Positions 16,052 to 24,229 of a stretch of DNA of 27,694 bases are shown one piece after another. A program made the translations under genes and the position numbers. The notes below the pieces were generated by a model that searched no databases, was not told the DNA's origin, and was given only the letters and a program-made list of their open reading frames with translations. This DNA is from JAGWRA01 sp035534615 (lineage in GTDB: Bacteria; Acidobacteriota; Vicinamibacteria; Vicinamibacterales; CAVVIG01): NCBI GenBank assembly GCA_035534615.1, contig DATLRO010000087.1:1-27694 (forward strand). The letters are read 5' to 3'. Position 1 is the first letter of the stretch. Every line of letters begins with the position of its first letter.

Positions 16052-17044
16052 CTACGGAACAGGCTCAGGCGAAAACAATCCGGCCAGCCGGGCCCGCTCC
16101 GACTGGTCGAGCCTGATGTCGAGCGCGGCGATCGCCGCCTCCAGCTGCGCCGGGCGCCGCGGCCCGACGATGGCGGCGGTCATGCGGGGATGGGTGAGCG
16201 CCCAGGCGAGGGCGAGCGCGCTCATCTCGACCCCACGCGCGCGCGCCTCGTCGCCGAGCGCCGCCAGACCGCGAAACACCGCATCATTGATCAGATGCCG
16301 GTACGGCTCCGGACGGAGCGTCATCCGCGAGCCGGTCGGAAAGGCCCGCCCGGCCTGGTATTTCCCGGTCAGCCACCCGCCCGCCAGCGGGCTGAACGCG
16401 GTGAAGCCGAGCGCCTGGTCGGCGCAGAGCGGAAACATCTCGCGCTCGGCCGTGCGATCGAGCAGGCTGTAGGCGTTCTGCACCCAGCGGAACCGGCTCC
16501 GGCGGCGCGCGTCGCTGATCCCCAGCGCCCGCGTCAGACGCCACGCCTCGATGTTGCTCGCGCCGATGTACAGCACCTTGCCGGCGCGGACCAGGTCGTC
16601 GAGCGCGCTCAGCGTTTCATCGAGCGGCGTGCCGGGATCGGGCTCGTGGATCAGATACATGTCCAGCCGATCCGTCTGCAGCCGCCGGAGGCTCGCCTCG
16701 ACCTGCGTCAGGATGCGGCGGCGCGAGAGGCCCCGATCGTTGGGCCCCGGCCCGACCGGATTGAACACCTTGGAGCTGACCAGCACCCGCCCGCGTGCGC
16801 GCGATCCCCGGCTCGCCAGCCACCGGCCGATGGACGCTTCGCTCCGGCCGCCGCCGTACGCATCGGCCGTGTCGAAGACGTTGATGCCCGCCTCCAGGGC
16901 GCGGTCCATCAGGGCGCACGCCTGCGCCTCGTCTTCGCCCAGGCCGTAGAACTCCGGCGCCGACCCGATGCCGCCGAAGTTGCCGCAGCCCAGCACGAGG
17001 CGCGAGATCTTCAGCCCGGTCGCGCCGAGCGGCTGATAGTCCAC
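16052..17044 (-). CDS. Aldo/keto reductase
   Basis: This 330-residue cytoplasmic NADP(H)-dependent oxidoreductase has a TIM-barrel. The catalytic tetrad is complete: D58 and Y63 in FDTADAYGGGRSE, K92 in LVSSKVF, and H133 in DMYLIHEPD. The N-terminus DYQPLGATGLKISRLVLGCG is standard, as are VLYIGASNIEAW and AFSPLAGGWLTGKY. The cofactor end is AIVGPRRPAQLEAAIAALD. It resembles the YajO/Gpr group of reductases that act on small aldehydes; the substrate is not deducible. The GTG start at 17044 is supported by AAGGAG nine bases upstream; a longer reading frame upstream has no such site. It lies divergent from the OPT transporter with a 182-bp gap. Confidence 0.9.
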   Translation of the reverse strand: MDYQPLGATGLKISRLVLGCGNFGGIGSAPEFYGLGEDEAQACALMDRALEAGINVFDTADAYGGGRSEASIGRWLASRGSRARGRVLVSSKVFNPVGPGPNDRGLSRRRILTQVEASLRRLQTDRLDMYLIHEPDPGTPLDETLSALDDLVRAGKVLYIGASNIEAWRLTRALGISDARRRSRFRWVQNAYSLLDRTAEREMFPLCADQALGFTAFSPLAGGWLTGKYQAGRAFPTGSRMTLRPEPYRHLINDAVFRGLAALGDEARARGVEMSALALAWALTHPRMTAAIVGPRRPAQLEAAIAALDIRLDQSERARLAGLFSPEPVP

Positions 17045-17164
17045 GTCGATCGTCTCCTTTGCGCGCGGTGCGCCCGCCAGTCTGCGCCGGACGGCCGTGG
17101 CATGCAAGGTCGGCCGCGGGCGGGCTGGCGCGGGCACGGCCGGTCCGCCCGGCGCGATGGTTCG

Positions 17165-17221
17165 TATATCATTCCCGGGATTCACGATCTCGACCGTCAC
17201 GGTCACCCGACGAGAGAGGAG
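17165..17221 (+). promoter_or_regulatory. Candidate promoter -10 and ribosome site for the OPT transporter gene
   Basis: TATATC at 17165-17170 (overlapping TATCAT) is an AT-rich -10-like element in a GC-rich gap, with no clear -35. AGGAG at 17217-17221 is five bases before the ATG and decides that start. Confidence 0.35.
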
Positions 17222-17226
17222 CGTTC

Positions 17227-19212
17227 ATGGCTACCGCCTCGCCCCCCGTTTCCCGGCCGGCGCACACCCCGTTCGTCCCGGCCTCGGTCAGCCTGCCGGA
17301 AATCACCGTCAAAGCATTCGTGCTCGGCATCGTCCTGGCGGTGGTGCTCGCCGGAGCGAACGCCTATCTGGGGCTGTTCGCCGGCATGACGGTCTCCGCA
17401 TCCATTCCCGCCGCGGTCATCTCGATGGGCGTGCTGCGGCTCTTCCCCACGTCGAACATCCTGGAGAACAACATCGTCCAGACCTGCGCCTCGGCGGGCG
17501 AATCGCTGGCGGCGGGGATCATCTTCACCCTGCCCGCGCTGGTGCTGCTCGGGCGATGGGCCCGGTTCGATTTCCTGCAGACGGCGCTGATCGGCGGCTT
17601 CGGCGGCGTCCTGGGGGTGCTCTTCACCGTCCCCCTGCGGCGCGCGCTGATTGTCGAGCAGCCGCTGCAGTTTCCCGAGGGGATCGCGTGCGCGGAGGTG
17701 CTCGAGACGGGCGAGCGCGGCGGCTCGAACGTCAAGTTCGTCGCCTGGGCGGCAATCGTGGCGGCGATCTTCAAGTTCACGCAGACGGGCCTGCGGCTGT
17801 TCGCGGACACCGCCGAGGGGGCGCGCTATCTGTTCGGCCGCCGGACGATCGTCTACATGGGGACCAACCTCTCGCCGGCCCTCGTCGCGGTCGGGTACAT
17901 CGTCGGCCTCAACATTGCGACGCTGGTCTTTCTGGGCGGGGCGGTCAACTGGCTGGTGGCGATTCCGATGCTGGTGTGGGCGCGGGGCGGGGCGCCGGCC
18001 GGGGTCTCGGCCATCGACTACGCCAACCACCTGTGGTCGACGCAGACCCGCTACCTCGGCGTCGGCGCGATGATCGTCGGCGGCCTGTGGGCGCTCATCC
18101 GGATGCGCGGCAGCGTGTTCTCGGGCATCCAGTCCGGCATGGCCGCCTATCGTGAGATGAAGAAGGGAATCGTGCGCGACCGGCTCGATCGGGACATGCC
18201 GATGCAGTGGGTGCTGGTGGCGATCGTCGTGTCGATCGTGCCGCTGTTCTTCCTGTACCACTTCCTGGTCGGAGCGATCGGGATGAGCCTGGCCATGGCC
18301 GTCATCATGGTCGTCGCCGGCTTTCTCTTCTGCGCCGTGTCGGGCTACATGACCGGGCTGGTCGGCTCCTCGAACAACCCGGTCTCCGGCGTCACGATCG
18401 CCACGCTGCTGTTCGCCTCGGGGGTGCTCCTCCTGCTGTTCGGCCGCGACCGGGCCGCGGGCCCGACGGCGGCGATCCTGATCGGGGCGGTCGTCGCCTG
18501 CGCAGCGGCGATCGCGGGGGACAACCTCCATGACCTGAAGACCGGGTATCTCGTCGGCTCGACGCCCTGGAAGCAGCAGGTGATGCTGATCGTCGGCACG
18601 CTGGTCTCGGCGCTGGTCATGGCGCCGGTCCTCAACCTGCTGCTCGACGCCTACGGCATCGGTCCCGTGACGGCGGCCCACCCGCAATCGTTGACCGCCC
18701 CGCAGGCGACCCTGATGGCGTCGGTCGCGGCCGGCGTCTTCAAGGGTGGCCTGCCCTGGCTGATGGTCAATCTGGGCATGGGTGTCGCGGTGCTGATCAT
18801 CGCCGCCGATCTCTGGCTCGAACGCCGGGGGGCGGAATTCCGGATGCCCGTCCTGGCGGTGGCGATCGGCATCTACCTGCCGTTCAACCTGTCGGTGCCG
18901 ATCTTCCTCGGGGGCCTCGTGGCGTTCCTCGTGCACCGCACGCTGAAGCGGCGGGCGGCCCGCGGCGGGGCGGCGGAAGCCGAGGCCTGGAAGGAGGTCG
19001 AGCAGCGCGGGATCCTGATCTCCTCCGGGCTGATCACCGGCGAGGCGCTGGTCGGGATTCTGATGGCGATTCCGATCGTGCTGTCAGGCCGGTCGGACGT
19101 GCTGGCGCTGTGGGGTGTTCAGAATCTCGTGTTGCCGGGGCTGCTGATTCTCCTGGCGCTGCTCTACGGGATCTACAAGGCCAGCACGCCGGCGACGGTC
19201 CGGACGTCGTGA
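17227..19212 (+). CDS. OPT-family oligopeptide transporter
   Basis: This 661-residue inner-membrane protein has many hydrophobic segments. The N-terminus after a short cytoplasmic tail reads LPEITVKAFVLGIVLAVVLA, then GANAYLGLFAGMTVSASIPA, FPTSNILENNIVQTCASAGE and SLAAGIIFTLPALVLLG, which are typical of bacterial OPT proteins. Later segments include FPEGIACAEVLETGERGG, a cytoplasmic loop SGMAAYREMKKGIVRDRLDR, SGYMTGLVGSSNNPVSG and CAAAIAGDNLHDLKTGYLVG. OPT members carry oligopeptides or metal chelates in by proton symport; the substrate here is unknown. A good AGGAG precedes the ATG. The secreted S10 peptidase gene that converges on it could supply peptides, which is inference from location only. 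Confidence 0.92.
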   Translation: MATASPPVSRPAHTPFVPASVSLPEITVKAFVLGIVLAVVLAGANAYLGLFAGMTVSASIPAAVISMGVLRLFPTSNILENNIVQTCASAGESLAAGIIFTLPALVLLGRWARFDFLQTALIGGFGGVLGVLFTVPLRRALIVEQPLQFPEGIACAEVLETGERGGSNVKFVAWAAIVAAIFKFTQTGLRLFADTAEGARYLFGRRTIVYMGTNLSPALVAVGYIVGLNIATLVFLGGAVNWLVAIPMLVWARGGAPAGVSAIDYANHLWSTQTRYLGVGAMIVGGLWALIRMRGSVFSGIQSGMAAYREMKKGIVRDRLDRDMPMQWVLVAIVVSIVPLFFLYHFLVGAIGMSLAMAVIMVVAGFLFCAVSGYMTGLVGSSNNPVSGVTIATLLFASGVLLLLFGRDRAAGPTAAILIGAVVACAAAIAGDNLHDLKTGYLVGSTPWKQQVMLIVGTLVSALVMAPVLNLLLDAYGIGPVTAAHPQSLTAPQATLMASVAAGVFKGGLPWLMVNLGMGVAVLIIAADLWLERRGAEFRMPVLAVAIGIYLPFNLSVPIFLGGLVAFLVHRTLKRRAARGGAAEAEAWKEVEQRGILISSGLITGEALVGILMAIPIVLSGRSDVLALWGVQNLVLPGLLILLALLYGIYKASTPATVRTS

Positions 19213-19216
19213 CGCG

Positions 19217-19244
19217 GGGCTCAGGGCTCAGGGCTCAGGGCTCA
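19217..19244. repeat. Tandem heptamer array, four copies of GGGCTCA
   Basis: GGGCTCA occurs four times in exact head-to-tail order just after the OPT stop codon, followed by a degenerate GTGCTCG unit. Copy number in such short arrays changes readily by slippage. Confidence 0.85.
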
Positions 19245-19338
19245 GTGCTCGGGGCGGGCCGAGCTGACCGCCTTCGCCGGGGCGACGGCGGGTCTGCCGA
19301 AGCTGGCGCGGAGACGGAATCTCGGGGCGACGATCAGC

Positions 19339-19373
19339 CTCAGGCGCTCGAGGCTCGCGACCGCTCGCGCGGG
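19339..19373. repeat. 35-bp direct repeat, copy 1
   Basis: It begins CTCAGGCGCTCGAGG and ends CCGCTCGCGCGGG, identical to the segment at 19504-19538, 165 bases downstream. Flanking bases differ on both sides, so the match is bounded. It contains short inner palindromes (CGCTCGAGG, CGCGACCGCTCGCG). Confidence 0.85.
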
Positions 19374-19503
19374 TGGCGCCGGACGGGGCCGCCCCGCCCG
19401 CCGCGCAGGCCCGACGGCCGTGACAAACGCACTTCGGGCCGAGGACGGGTGGGGCTGGCCGGCGACAGGACCCGCTACGGCGGCTGGAATTCGGTACTCG
19501 GCG

Positions 19504-19538
19504 CTCAGGCGCTCGAGGCTCGCGACCGCTCGCGCGGG
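19504..19538. repeat. 35-bp direct repeat, copy 2
   Basis: Exact copy of 19339-19373 on the same strand. It is preceded by GGAATTCGGTACTCGGCG, which recalls the CTCGG/CTCAGG words of the heptamer array. Confidence 0.85.
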
Positions 19539-19609
19539 CGCACGCCGGGGAAAGGCGTTCGCTCCGAAACCGTTTCCGGCGAACGTCTTCCCCCGGCGGC
19601 TGCCCACTC

Positions 19610-21220
19610 CTACTTCTTCAGGTTGTCGGTCTGCTCGATGAAGTGCGTGAGGTTCGCGTGCAGCTGCTTCAGCGACGCCATGTTCGCGTACAGCATGTGG
19701 CCGCAGTCGTAGTACGCGAAGGACATGTTCTTCGCGATGCTCGGATCGACCGCCAGATGGTGCATGGCGTATTCGGCCGCATAGAACGGCGTCGCCAGGT
19801 CGAAATAGCCGGCGTTGTTCATGACCTTCAGGTCCGGGTTGTACTTCATCGCGTCGGCCAGATCCGGCATCACGTTGGTGGCCGCGTACAGCTCCTGACC
19901 GGTGCCGGGCGGCGCGTGCAGATAGTCCCAGTGCGCGAGCACCGACCCGTAGTACTCGGGGCGGTACGGCATATCCACCTTGAAGTCGAGCGTCTGGCGG
20001 ATGTAGGTGTTGAAGGCGGCCACATAGGCCGAGCTGATCGCCGCCGCCTGCGGGTCGTATTCGGCCTCGCGCGACATCGGGTCCATGCTCGGGCCCGCAA
20101 AGCGGGTGTCGAGCCGGCCGGTCGTCTCGTCCGGGCCGAGGAGCTGATGCTCGAACTCGCCGCCGTTCACGCGGAGGTCGGCCTTGAGCCAGTACGCGGT
20201 CGACAGGCCCGTGTACTGGGCGAGCTGCTGCGCGACCTGCTGCTCCTGCGCCGCGGGCAGCGTGGTGCCGGCCTCCAGCGCCTTGGCGTAGCCGTTCATG
20301 GCGAACTGCTCCACCTGCTTCAGCAGGGTCGGCAGGTCACCCGACTGCAGCGGGCCCGACAGCTTGTGGTGATACCACGCCGTCGCGGCGTAGGTCGGCA
20401 GCGCCAGCTGGTACGGCAGATCCATCCCCGGGTTGTGCTGGGGATCGTCGTCGTTGGAGATGTCGAAGTTGAGGATCTGCGAGAGGAGCATCACGCCGTT
20501 GAGATCGACATCGTCGCGCGTCTCGAGGTCGTAGGCGAGCACCGCCGACCGCGTCGTGCCGTAGCTCTCGCCCAGGAGGTACTTCGGAGAATTCCAGCGC
20601 GAGTAATCGGTGAGGAACTGCGTGACGAACTGGGCGAACGCGCGCCCGTCGCCGTCCACGCTGTAGAAGTCCTTGGGGACGCCCGCGCCCCCCTCTTCCT
20701 TGCTGATGGTCCGGCTGTACCCCGTGCTCGGCGCGTCGATGAAGACGAGATCGGAGGCGTCGAGCAGGCTGTAGTCGTTGTTGACCAGCTCGTACGGCGC
20801 CGGCGGCGTGTGGGAATGGTCGGACGTCACGACCCGCTCGGGCCCGAACGCGCCCATGTGCAGCCAGATCGTGGAGGAGCCGGGACCGCCGTTGTAGAGG
20901 AAGGTGACCGGCCGCGTCGAGGGATCCTTCACGCCGCTCTTGAAGTAGGCGACGTAGAACATGCTCGCCGTCGGCTTCTCCTCCTCGTTCTTCAGAATGA
21001 TGGTCCCGGCCACCGCGTCGTACGGGATGCGCTGCCCGCCGATCGTCACCACGCCGTGGGTGACCGACTTCAGCGGCTTGATTTCCTTGCCCGCGGGCGG
21101 CGCCTGCTCCTTCGGCTGCGTTTCCGCCGGATGGCTCGCGGTCGCCTGACCCGCGGCGAACGCCGGCCAGGCGGCCAGACAGGTGGCCGCCGCGGCGAGA
21201 GCGACAAGACTCCGTCTCAT
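19610..21220 (-). CDS. Secreted S10-family serine carboxypeptidase
   Basis: This 536-residue exported peptidase has signal peptide MRRSLVALAAAATCLAAWPA and a cleavage site near AFA. A Pro/Lys-rich linker leads to GGQRIPYDAVAGTIILKNEE, the usual bacterial S10 start. The oxyanion motif is FLYNGGPGSSTIWLHMG; the catalytic triad is S219 in GESYGTTR, D474 in NAGYFDLATP and H508 in YDCGHMLY. The family removes C-terminal residues at acid pH. Length and motifs are complete. AGGAGG lies seven bases before the ATG on the minus strand. It faces the OPT gene and is divergent from the lipoprotein hydrolase. Confidence 0.93.
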   Translation of the reverse strand: MRRSLVALAAAATCLAAWPAFAAGQATASHPAETQPKEQAPPAGKEIKPLKSVTHGVVTIGGQRIPYDAVAGTIILKNEEEKPTASMFYVAYFKSGVKDPSTRPVTFLYNGGPGSSTIWLHMGAFGPERVVTSDHSHTPPAPYELVNNDYSLLDASDLVFIDAPSTGYSRTISKEEGGAGVPKDFYSVDGDGRAFAQFVTQFLTDYSRWNSPKYLLGESYGTTRSAVLAYDLETRDDVDLNGVMLLSQILNFDISNDDDPQHNPGMDLPYQLALPTYAATAWYHHKLSGPLQSGDLPTLLKQVEQFAMNGYAKALEAGTTLPAAQEQQVAQQLAQYTGLSTAYWLKADLRVNGGEFEHQLLGPDETTGRLDTRFAGPSMDPMSREAEYDPQAAAISSAYVAAFNTYIRQTLDFKVDMPYRPEYYGSVLAHWDYLHAPPGTGQELYAATNVMPDLADAMKYNPDLKVMNNAGYFDLATPFYAAEYAMHHLAVDPSIAKNMSFAYYDCGHMLYANMASLKQLHANLTHFIEQTDNLKK

Positions 21221-21699
21221 CTACAAACCTCCTGTTCGAACCGGCGGCGCACATCGCGTCCGCCGGACGTCCCGCGCCGCCCCTGCGCTGCTCGCGTTCG
21301 TCGCGGCGCCGTCATGCCTGTTGTCGGTCGCTCGGTGTGACCACGCCCGCACGGCCGGAAGGTCGCGCGGACGCGGGCCGGAGGGCGGACTGTGCGCGTC
21401 ACCAGCAGGGTGGGGAGCAGCGCCAGACGACCGGTCCGAGCCTCAACGCGGCGGGGCGTGCCCCGCACGCGACAAGGCCAGCCGGACACGATGCCGCAGC
21501 GACGACACTCACGCTGGCATTGTATGCCGACCCACGGACCGTCGCTACTGGGCTGCACGCGATCAGCCACGGCTGGGCTGCCGCGCCCCGCATCGTACTT
21601 GTCAGCAGCCCATCCGGCGGAGGACACTGGGCGCCGCCGGCCCGGCCGTGGATCGCGATGTCGCGTCCACCCCTCGGGCGATCGGTCCACGGGAGTCTC
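21221..21699. other. 479-bp divergent gap without a clear gene
   Basis: This gap lies between the starts of the S10 peptidase and lipoprotein hydrolase genes and should hold both promoters. I see only weak -10-like words (TGTATGCC near 21519) and no good -35. An in-frame extension upstream of 21700 exists but would bury the lipoprotein signal inside the protein, so it is not used. Confidence 0.5.
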
Positions 21700-23166
21700 A
21701 TGCCTTCCAAACTCTGGATGACGCTCGCACTGTGCGCGACCCTGCCAGCCTGCCGGCAAACACCGGCGCCGGCGTCGGGCCCGACGGTCGCCTCGATCAA
21801 TGCAGCCGTCACCGCCAAGATCCTGTGCTCGGGCGTCTTCGTCGCCGGGCGCGCGCCCGCCGAGATCCTGCGGGATGACATGCGCATCAATGCGCAGGCC
21901 GTGCTGGCGAGCGGCGACGTCCGGGTGCGGCGCCAGCCGCCGGCCGTGATCATCAACGAGCCGGGCATTCACGTCGAGGCGGTGTATCGGCCGGGCCTGG
22001 GATGCACGCTCCTCAACGGCGACTCCGAGCAGACCGTCTACCGGCAGTTCTCCGAGCCGCCGGCGCCTCCCGCGGCGCCATCGTCCGCCCCGTGGCCGGC
22101 CGGCGACGCCGGCCCCGGCCCCCTGCCGGCGGATGTGAACGCCGCCGCCCTGAACGCGGCGATGACCTACGCATTCTCGGAGCCGCCGCCCGGTCCCGAC
22201 GCGCAGGCGCCGAAGAACATCCGCGACACCCGGGCGGTGACGATCGTCTACGGCGGGCACCTGCTCGCCGAGCGCTACGCGCCGCCGTTCACCGCGGCGA
22301 CGCCGCTGCTCGGCTACTCGATGACGAAGAGCATCATCAACGCGCTGACCGGCATCCTGGTCGGCGAGGGCAGGCTGTCCGTCGCCGCCCCGCCCCGCGT
22401 ACCCGAGTGGCCCGCCGGCGATCCGCGCCGGGCCATCACGCTCGATCAGATGCTCCACATGAGCACGGGCCTGGAGTTCGTCGAGGCGTATTCGGACAAG
22501 CCGGTCGACACGGTCCTCATGCTCTACGCGCAGCCGGATGCGGCGCACTACGCGGCCGGAAAGGCGCTCATCCACCCGCCCGGGACGGTCTGGCAGTACT
22601 CGAGCGGAACGACGAATCTCATCTCGCGCGCCTTGCGATACGCCGTGGGCGGCTCGCTCGCCGACTACCTGACCTTCCCCAGAACGCATCTGTTCAACAG
22701 GATCGGGGCCGACAGCGCCGTCCTGGAGCCGGACGCGTCCGGCACGTTCGTCGGGTCGACGTTCATGTACGCCACGGCCCGCGACTGGGCTCGGCTCGGC
22801 CTGCTCTATCTGGACGATGGCGTGTGGAACGGAGAGCGGATCCTGCCGACGGGCTGGGTGAAGTACACGGCGACGCCGGCACCGCATGCGCCCGACGGGC
22901 GGTACGGCGCGCAGTTCTGGCTGAATGCCGGCGACCCGGCCGACCCGGCGAAGCGCTCCTGGCCCGACATCCCGACCGATGCCTTCGCCATGATCGGCTA
23001 CCAGGGCCAGGCGGTGGTCACCATTCCGTCGCGCGATGTCGTCATCGTCCGCCTGGGCGAGACGATGCCCGATCCGCCCGACCCCGGCAAGGGCGACTCC
23101 GACGCCTTCAGCCTCGATCACTTCGTCGCGCTCGTGCTGAAAGCGCTGCCGCCGAAGGCGTCCTAG
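21700..23166 (+). CDS. Lipoprotein serine hydrolase (class C beta-lactamase fold)
   Basis: This 488-residue product begins with a lipoprotein signal, MPSKLWMTLALCATLPAC, with lipobox LPAC. An N-terminal region with AKILCSGVFVAGR and VYRPGLGCTLLN is typical of the 6-aminohexanoate-dimer-hydrolase-like subgroup. A Pro-rich linker follows near residues 110-145. The catalytic domain holds S207 and K210 in YSMTKSI (SxxK), Y300 in WQYSSGTTNL (second motif), HMSTGLEF, and GYQGQAVVTIPS in place of the third KTG-like motif. Such proteins are esterases, amidases or peptidases; true beta-lactamase activity is unlikely. The start is chosen by GGGAG at 21691-21695 and the signal sequence. The envelope location suggests peptide or cell-wall hydrolysis. 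Confidence 0.88.
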   Translation: MPSKLWMTLALCATLPACRQTPAPASGPTVASINAAVTAKILCSGVFVAGRAPAEILRDDMRINAQAVLASGDVRVRRQPPAVIINEPGIHVEAVYRPGLGCTLLNGDSEQTVYRQFSEPPAPPAAPSSAPWPAGDAGPGPLPADVNAAALNAAMTYAFSEPPPGPDAQAPKNIRDTRAVTIVYGGHLLAERYAPPFTAATPLLGYSMTKSIINALTGILVGEGRLSVAAPPRVPEWPAGDPRRAITLDQMLHMSTGLEFVEAYSDKPVDTVLMLYAQPDAAHYAAGKALIHPPGTVWQYSSGTTNLISRALRYAVGGSLADYLTFPRTHLFNRIGADSAVLEPDASGTFVGSTFMYATARDWARLGLLYLDDGVWNGERILPTGWVKYTATPAPHAPDGRYGAQFWLNAGDPADPAKRSWPDIPTDAFAMIGYQGQAVVTIPSRDVVIVRLGETMPDPPDPGKGDSDAFSLDHFVALVLKALPPKAS

Positions 23167-23492
23167 TCCCCCGGCCGCGAGTCGCAGGCGCGGGGACGGT
23201 CATACGGGCTCTCCGGCGATCGTGTATGATGGCGGTATCAGGCAGTCCTGAGCCAGCCAGCGTTCGAGCAGTGCCCCTCCCGTCCTGGTGGGTGCGCGCC
23301 GACAGGCCCACTTCGGCCACGGATCGGAGCGCACGCGACAGCTCCCTCCCATCGTTCACCGTCGCCGACGCGATCACTTTCCGGCTCCCGTGATCGTGCC
23401 ACCGCTCGCATGGATCCCCATCGAGGGGATGCCGATCCGGGGACTTCTCGAGCCGTCGTCCATTCGTGAACAAATTGAAGGAAGGTCGACAC
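23167..23492. other. 326-bp gap before the small membrane protein gene
   Basis: A -10-like TATGAT lies at 23225-23230, with no good -35. A 55-codon open frame begins at 23226 but has no ribosome site and is composed of low-complexity Ser/Pro/Arg residues, so no gene is called. Confidence 0.4.
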
Positions 23493-23732
23493 ATGTTGAA
23501 ACGTGCATCCGGCACCCAGTGGCTCGGCATCTGGTTCGCCGCAATCGCCGCCGTGGCCATCCTCACGGTGCTCCTCGGCGCGACGGTGACGGTCAGTGCG
23601 GGGCTGCTGCTGGCGGTCGTGGCCATGGTGCCACCGGCGGTCATGCTGTTCGTCTGGCGGGGCGATCCGCCGGTCACCGTCGCGGAGCTGCTTCACGACG
23701 TCGACGGCCAGACGCAGGAAAACCGCCGCTGA
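23493..23732 (+). CDS. Small two-helix membrane protein, unknown function
   Basis: This 79-residue product has two hydrophobic helices: WLGIWFAAIAAVAILTVLLG (residues about 10-29) and AGLLLAVVAMVPPAVMLFVW (about 36-55). A cytoplasmic-type tail follows, with PPVTVAELLHDVDGQTQENRR. The ATG is supported by AAGGAAGG about eight bases upstream; a GTG in frame 27 bases earlier is possible but lacks such a site. I do not recognise a named family. It sits 70 bases ahead of the zinc-ribbon gene on the same strand, and the two may be co-transcribed. Confidence 0.65.
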   Translation: MLKRASGTQWLGIWFAAIAAVAILTVLLGATVTVSAGLLLAVVAMVPPAVMLFVWRGDPPVTVAELLHDVDGQTQENRR

Positions 23733-23802
23733 CTCCGGTCCGGGTGTCCCTGACGCCCGGCGTCGCGCCGGCCGGATTTCGGTCGAAAGGACGTGTGCCC
23801 CG

Positions 23803-24000
23803 ATGTCCGAATGGCTCAGTCAACCCCAGCCGCCCGCGAAGGACCCGGTCCCCGCGCGGTGCCCGTTCTGTCGCTCGACCACCATCGGGACGACCAGCAA
23901 GGTCGCCGATGCTGACAGCTACTGGCGCTGCCGGCAATGCGGGGAAATCTGGAACGACCTCCGCCTCGCCAATCAGTCCGCCGGCACCCGCCGGTGGTAA
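23803..24000 (+). CDS. Small zinc-ribbon protein
   Basis: This 65-residue cytoplasmic protein has a two-knuckle zinc ribbon, C20-x2-C23 (RCPFCRSTT) and C43-x2-C46 (YWRCRQCGEIWN), spaced by 19 residues. This fits zinc-ribbon proteins related to MJ0042-like or transcription-factor-type ribbons. AAGGA lies upstream but at a long 12-base spacing. Function is unknown; it could bind nucleic acid or a protein partner. The aromatic residues around the second knuckle support a real fold rather than a chance frame. Confidence 0.72.
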   Translation: MSEWLSQPQPPAKDPVPARCPFCRSTTIGTTSKVADADSYWRCRQCGEIWNDLRLANQSAGTRRW

Positions 24001-24229
24001 GCACCTGACGAGCGCCTTCGTGCTGACCGCCTTCCTGCTGCGCGACGCGCGGGAAGCCTGGTGCGACGAGCCGTGCGGCGATGCGTGCTGCGGCGACGAC
24101 ACCTCTCATCCGCGTCCCGCCTGACCGATCGGCGCCGCGTCCGGACGCGATGGCAAATCGCGAGGGCTTCTGGTAGTCTGGGATGGTCTGGGTTGCATCC
24201 GCACGCCGGGAGCGACACCGGAGGACCAC

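Larger units (their letters stand above)
19213..19609. other. Repeat-bearing convergent intergenic region
   Basis: This 397-bp gap separates the ends of the OPT and S10 genes. It contains a heptamer tandem array (19217-19244) and a 35-bp exact direct repeat (19339-19373 and 19504-19538). Open frames crossing it are low-complexity Arg/Ala-rich and are not believed. No terminator with a T-run was seen. Confidence 0.6.

Noticed and set aside
17203..18936. 577-codon minus-strand frame opposite the OPT gene
   Set aside because: Composition is repetitive Arg/Asp/Gln/His, typical of antisense frames in GC-rich DNA; the plus strand encodes clear OPT segments.
21225..21240. GTTCGAAC word suggesting a tRNA T-loop
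   Set aside because: No acceptor, D-arm or anticodon-arm pairing was found around it; it lies in the S10 gene leader.
19643..21340. 565-codon plus-strand frame opposite the S10 peptidase
   Set aside because: It is the antisense of a gene with a complete catalytic triad and good ribosome site.
23226..23393. 55-codon open frame in the gap after the lipoprotein hydrolase
   Set aside because: No ribosome site, low-complexity residues, and its ATG overlaps the -10-like TATGAT.
24151..24179. TGGCAA and TAGTCT as a panB promoter
   Set aside because: Spacing is ideal at 17 bases but each hexamer matches only three consensus positions.
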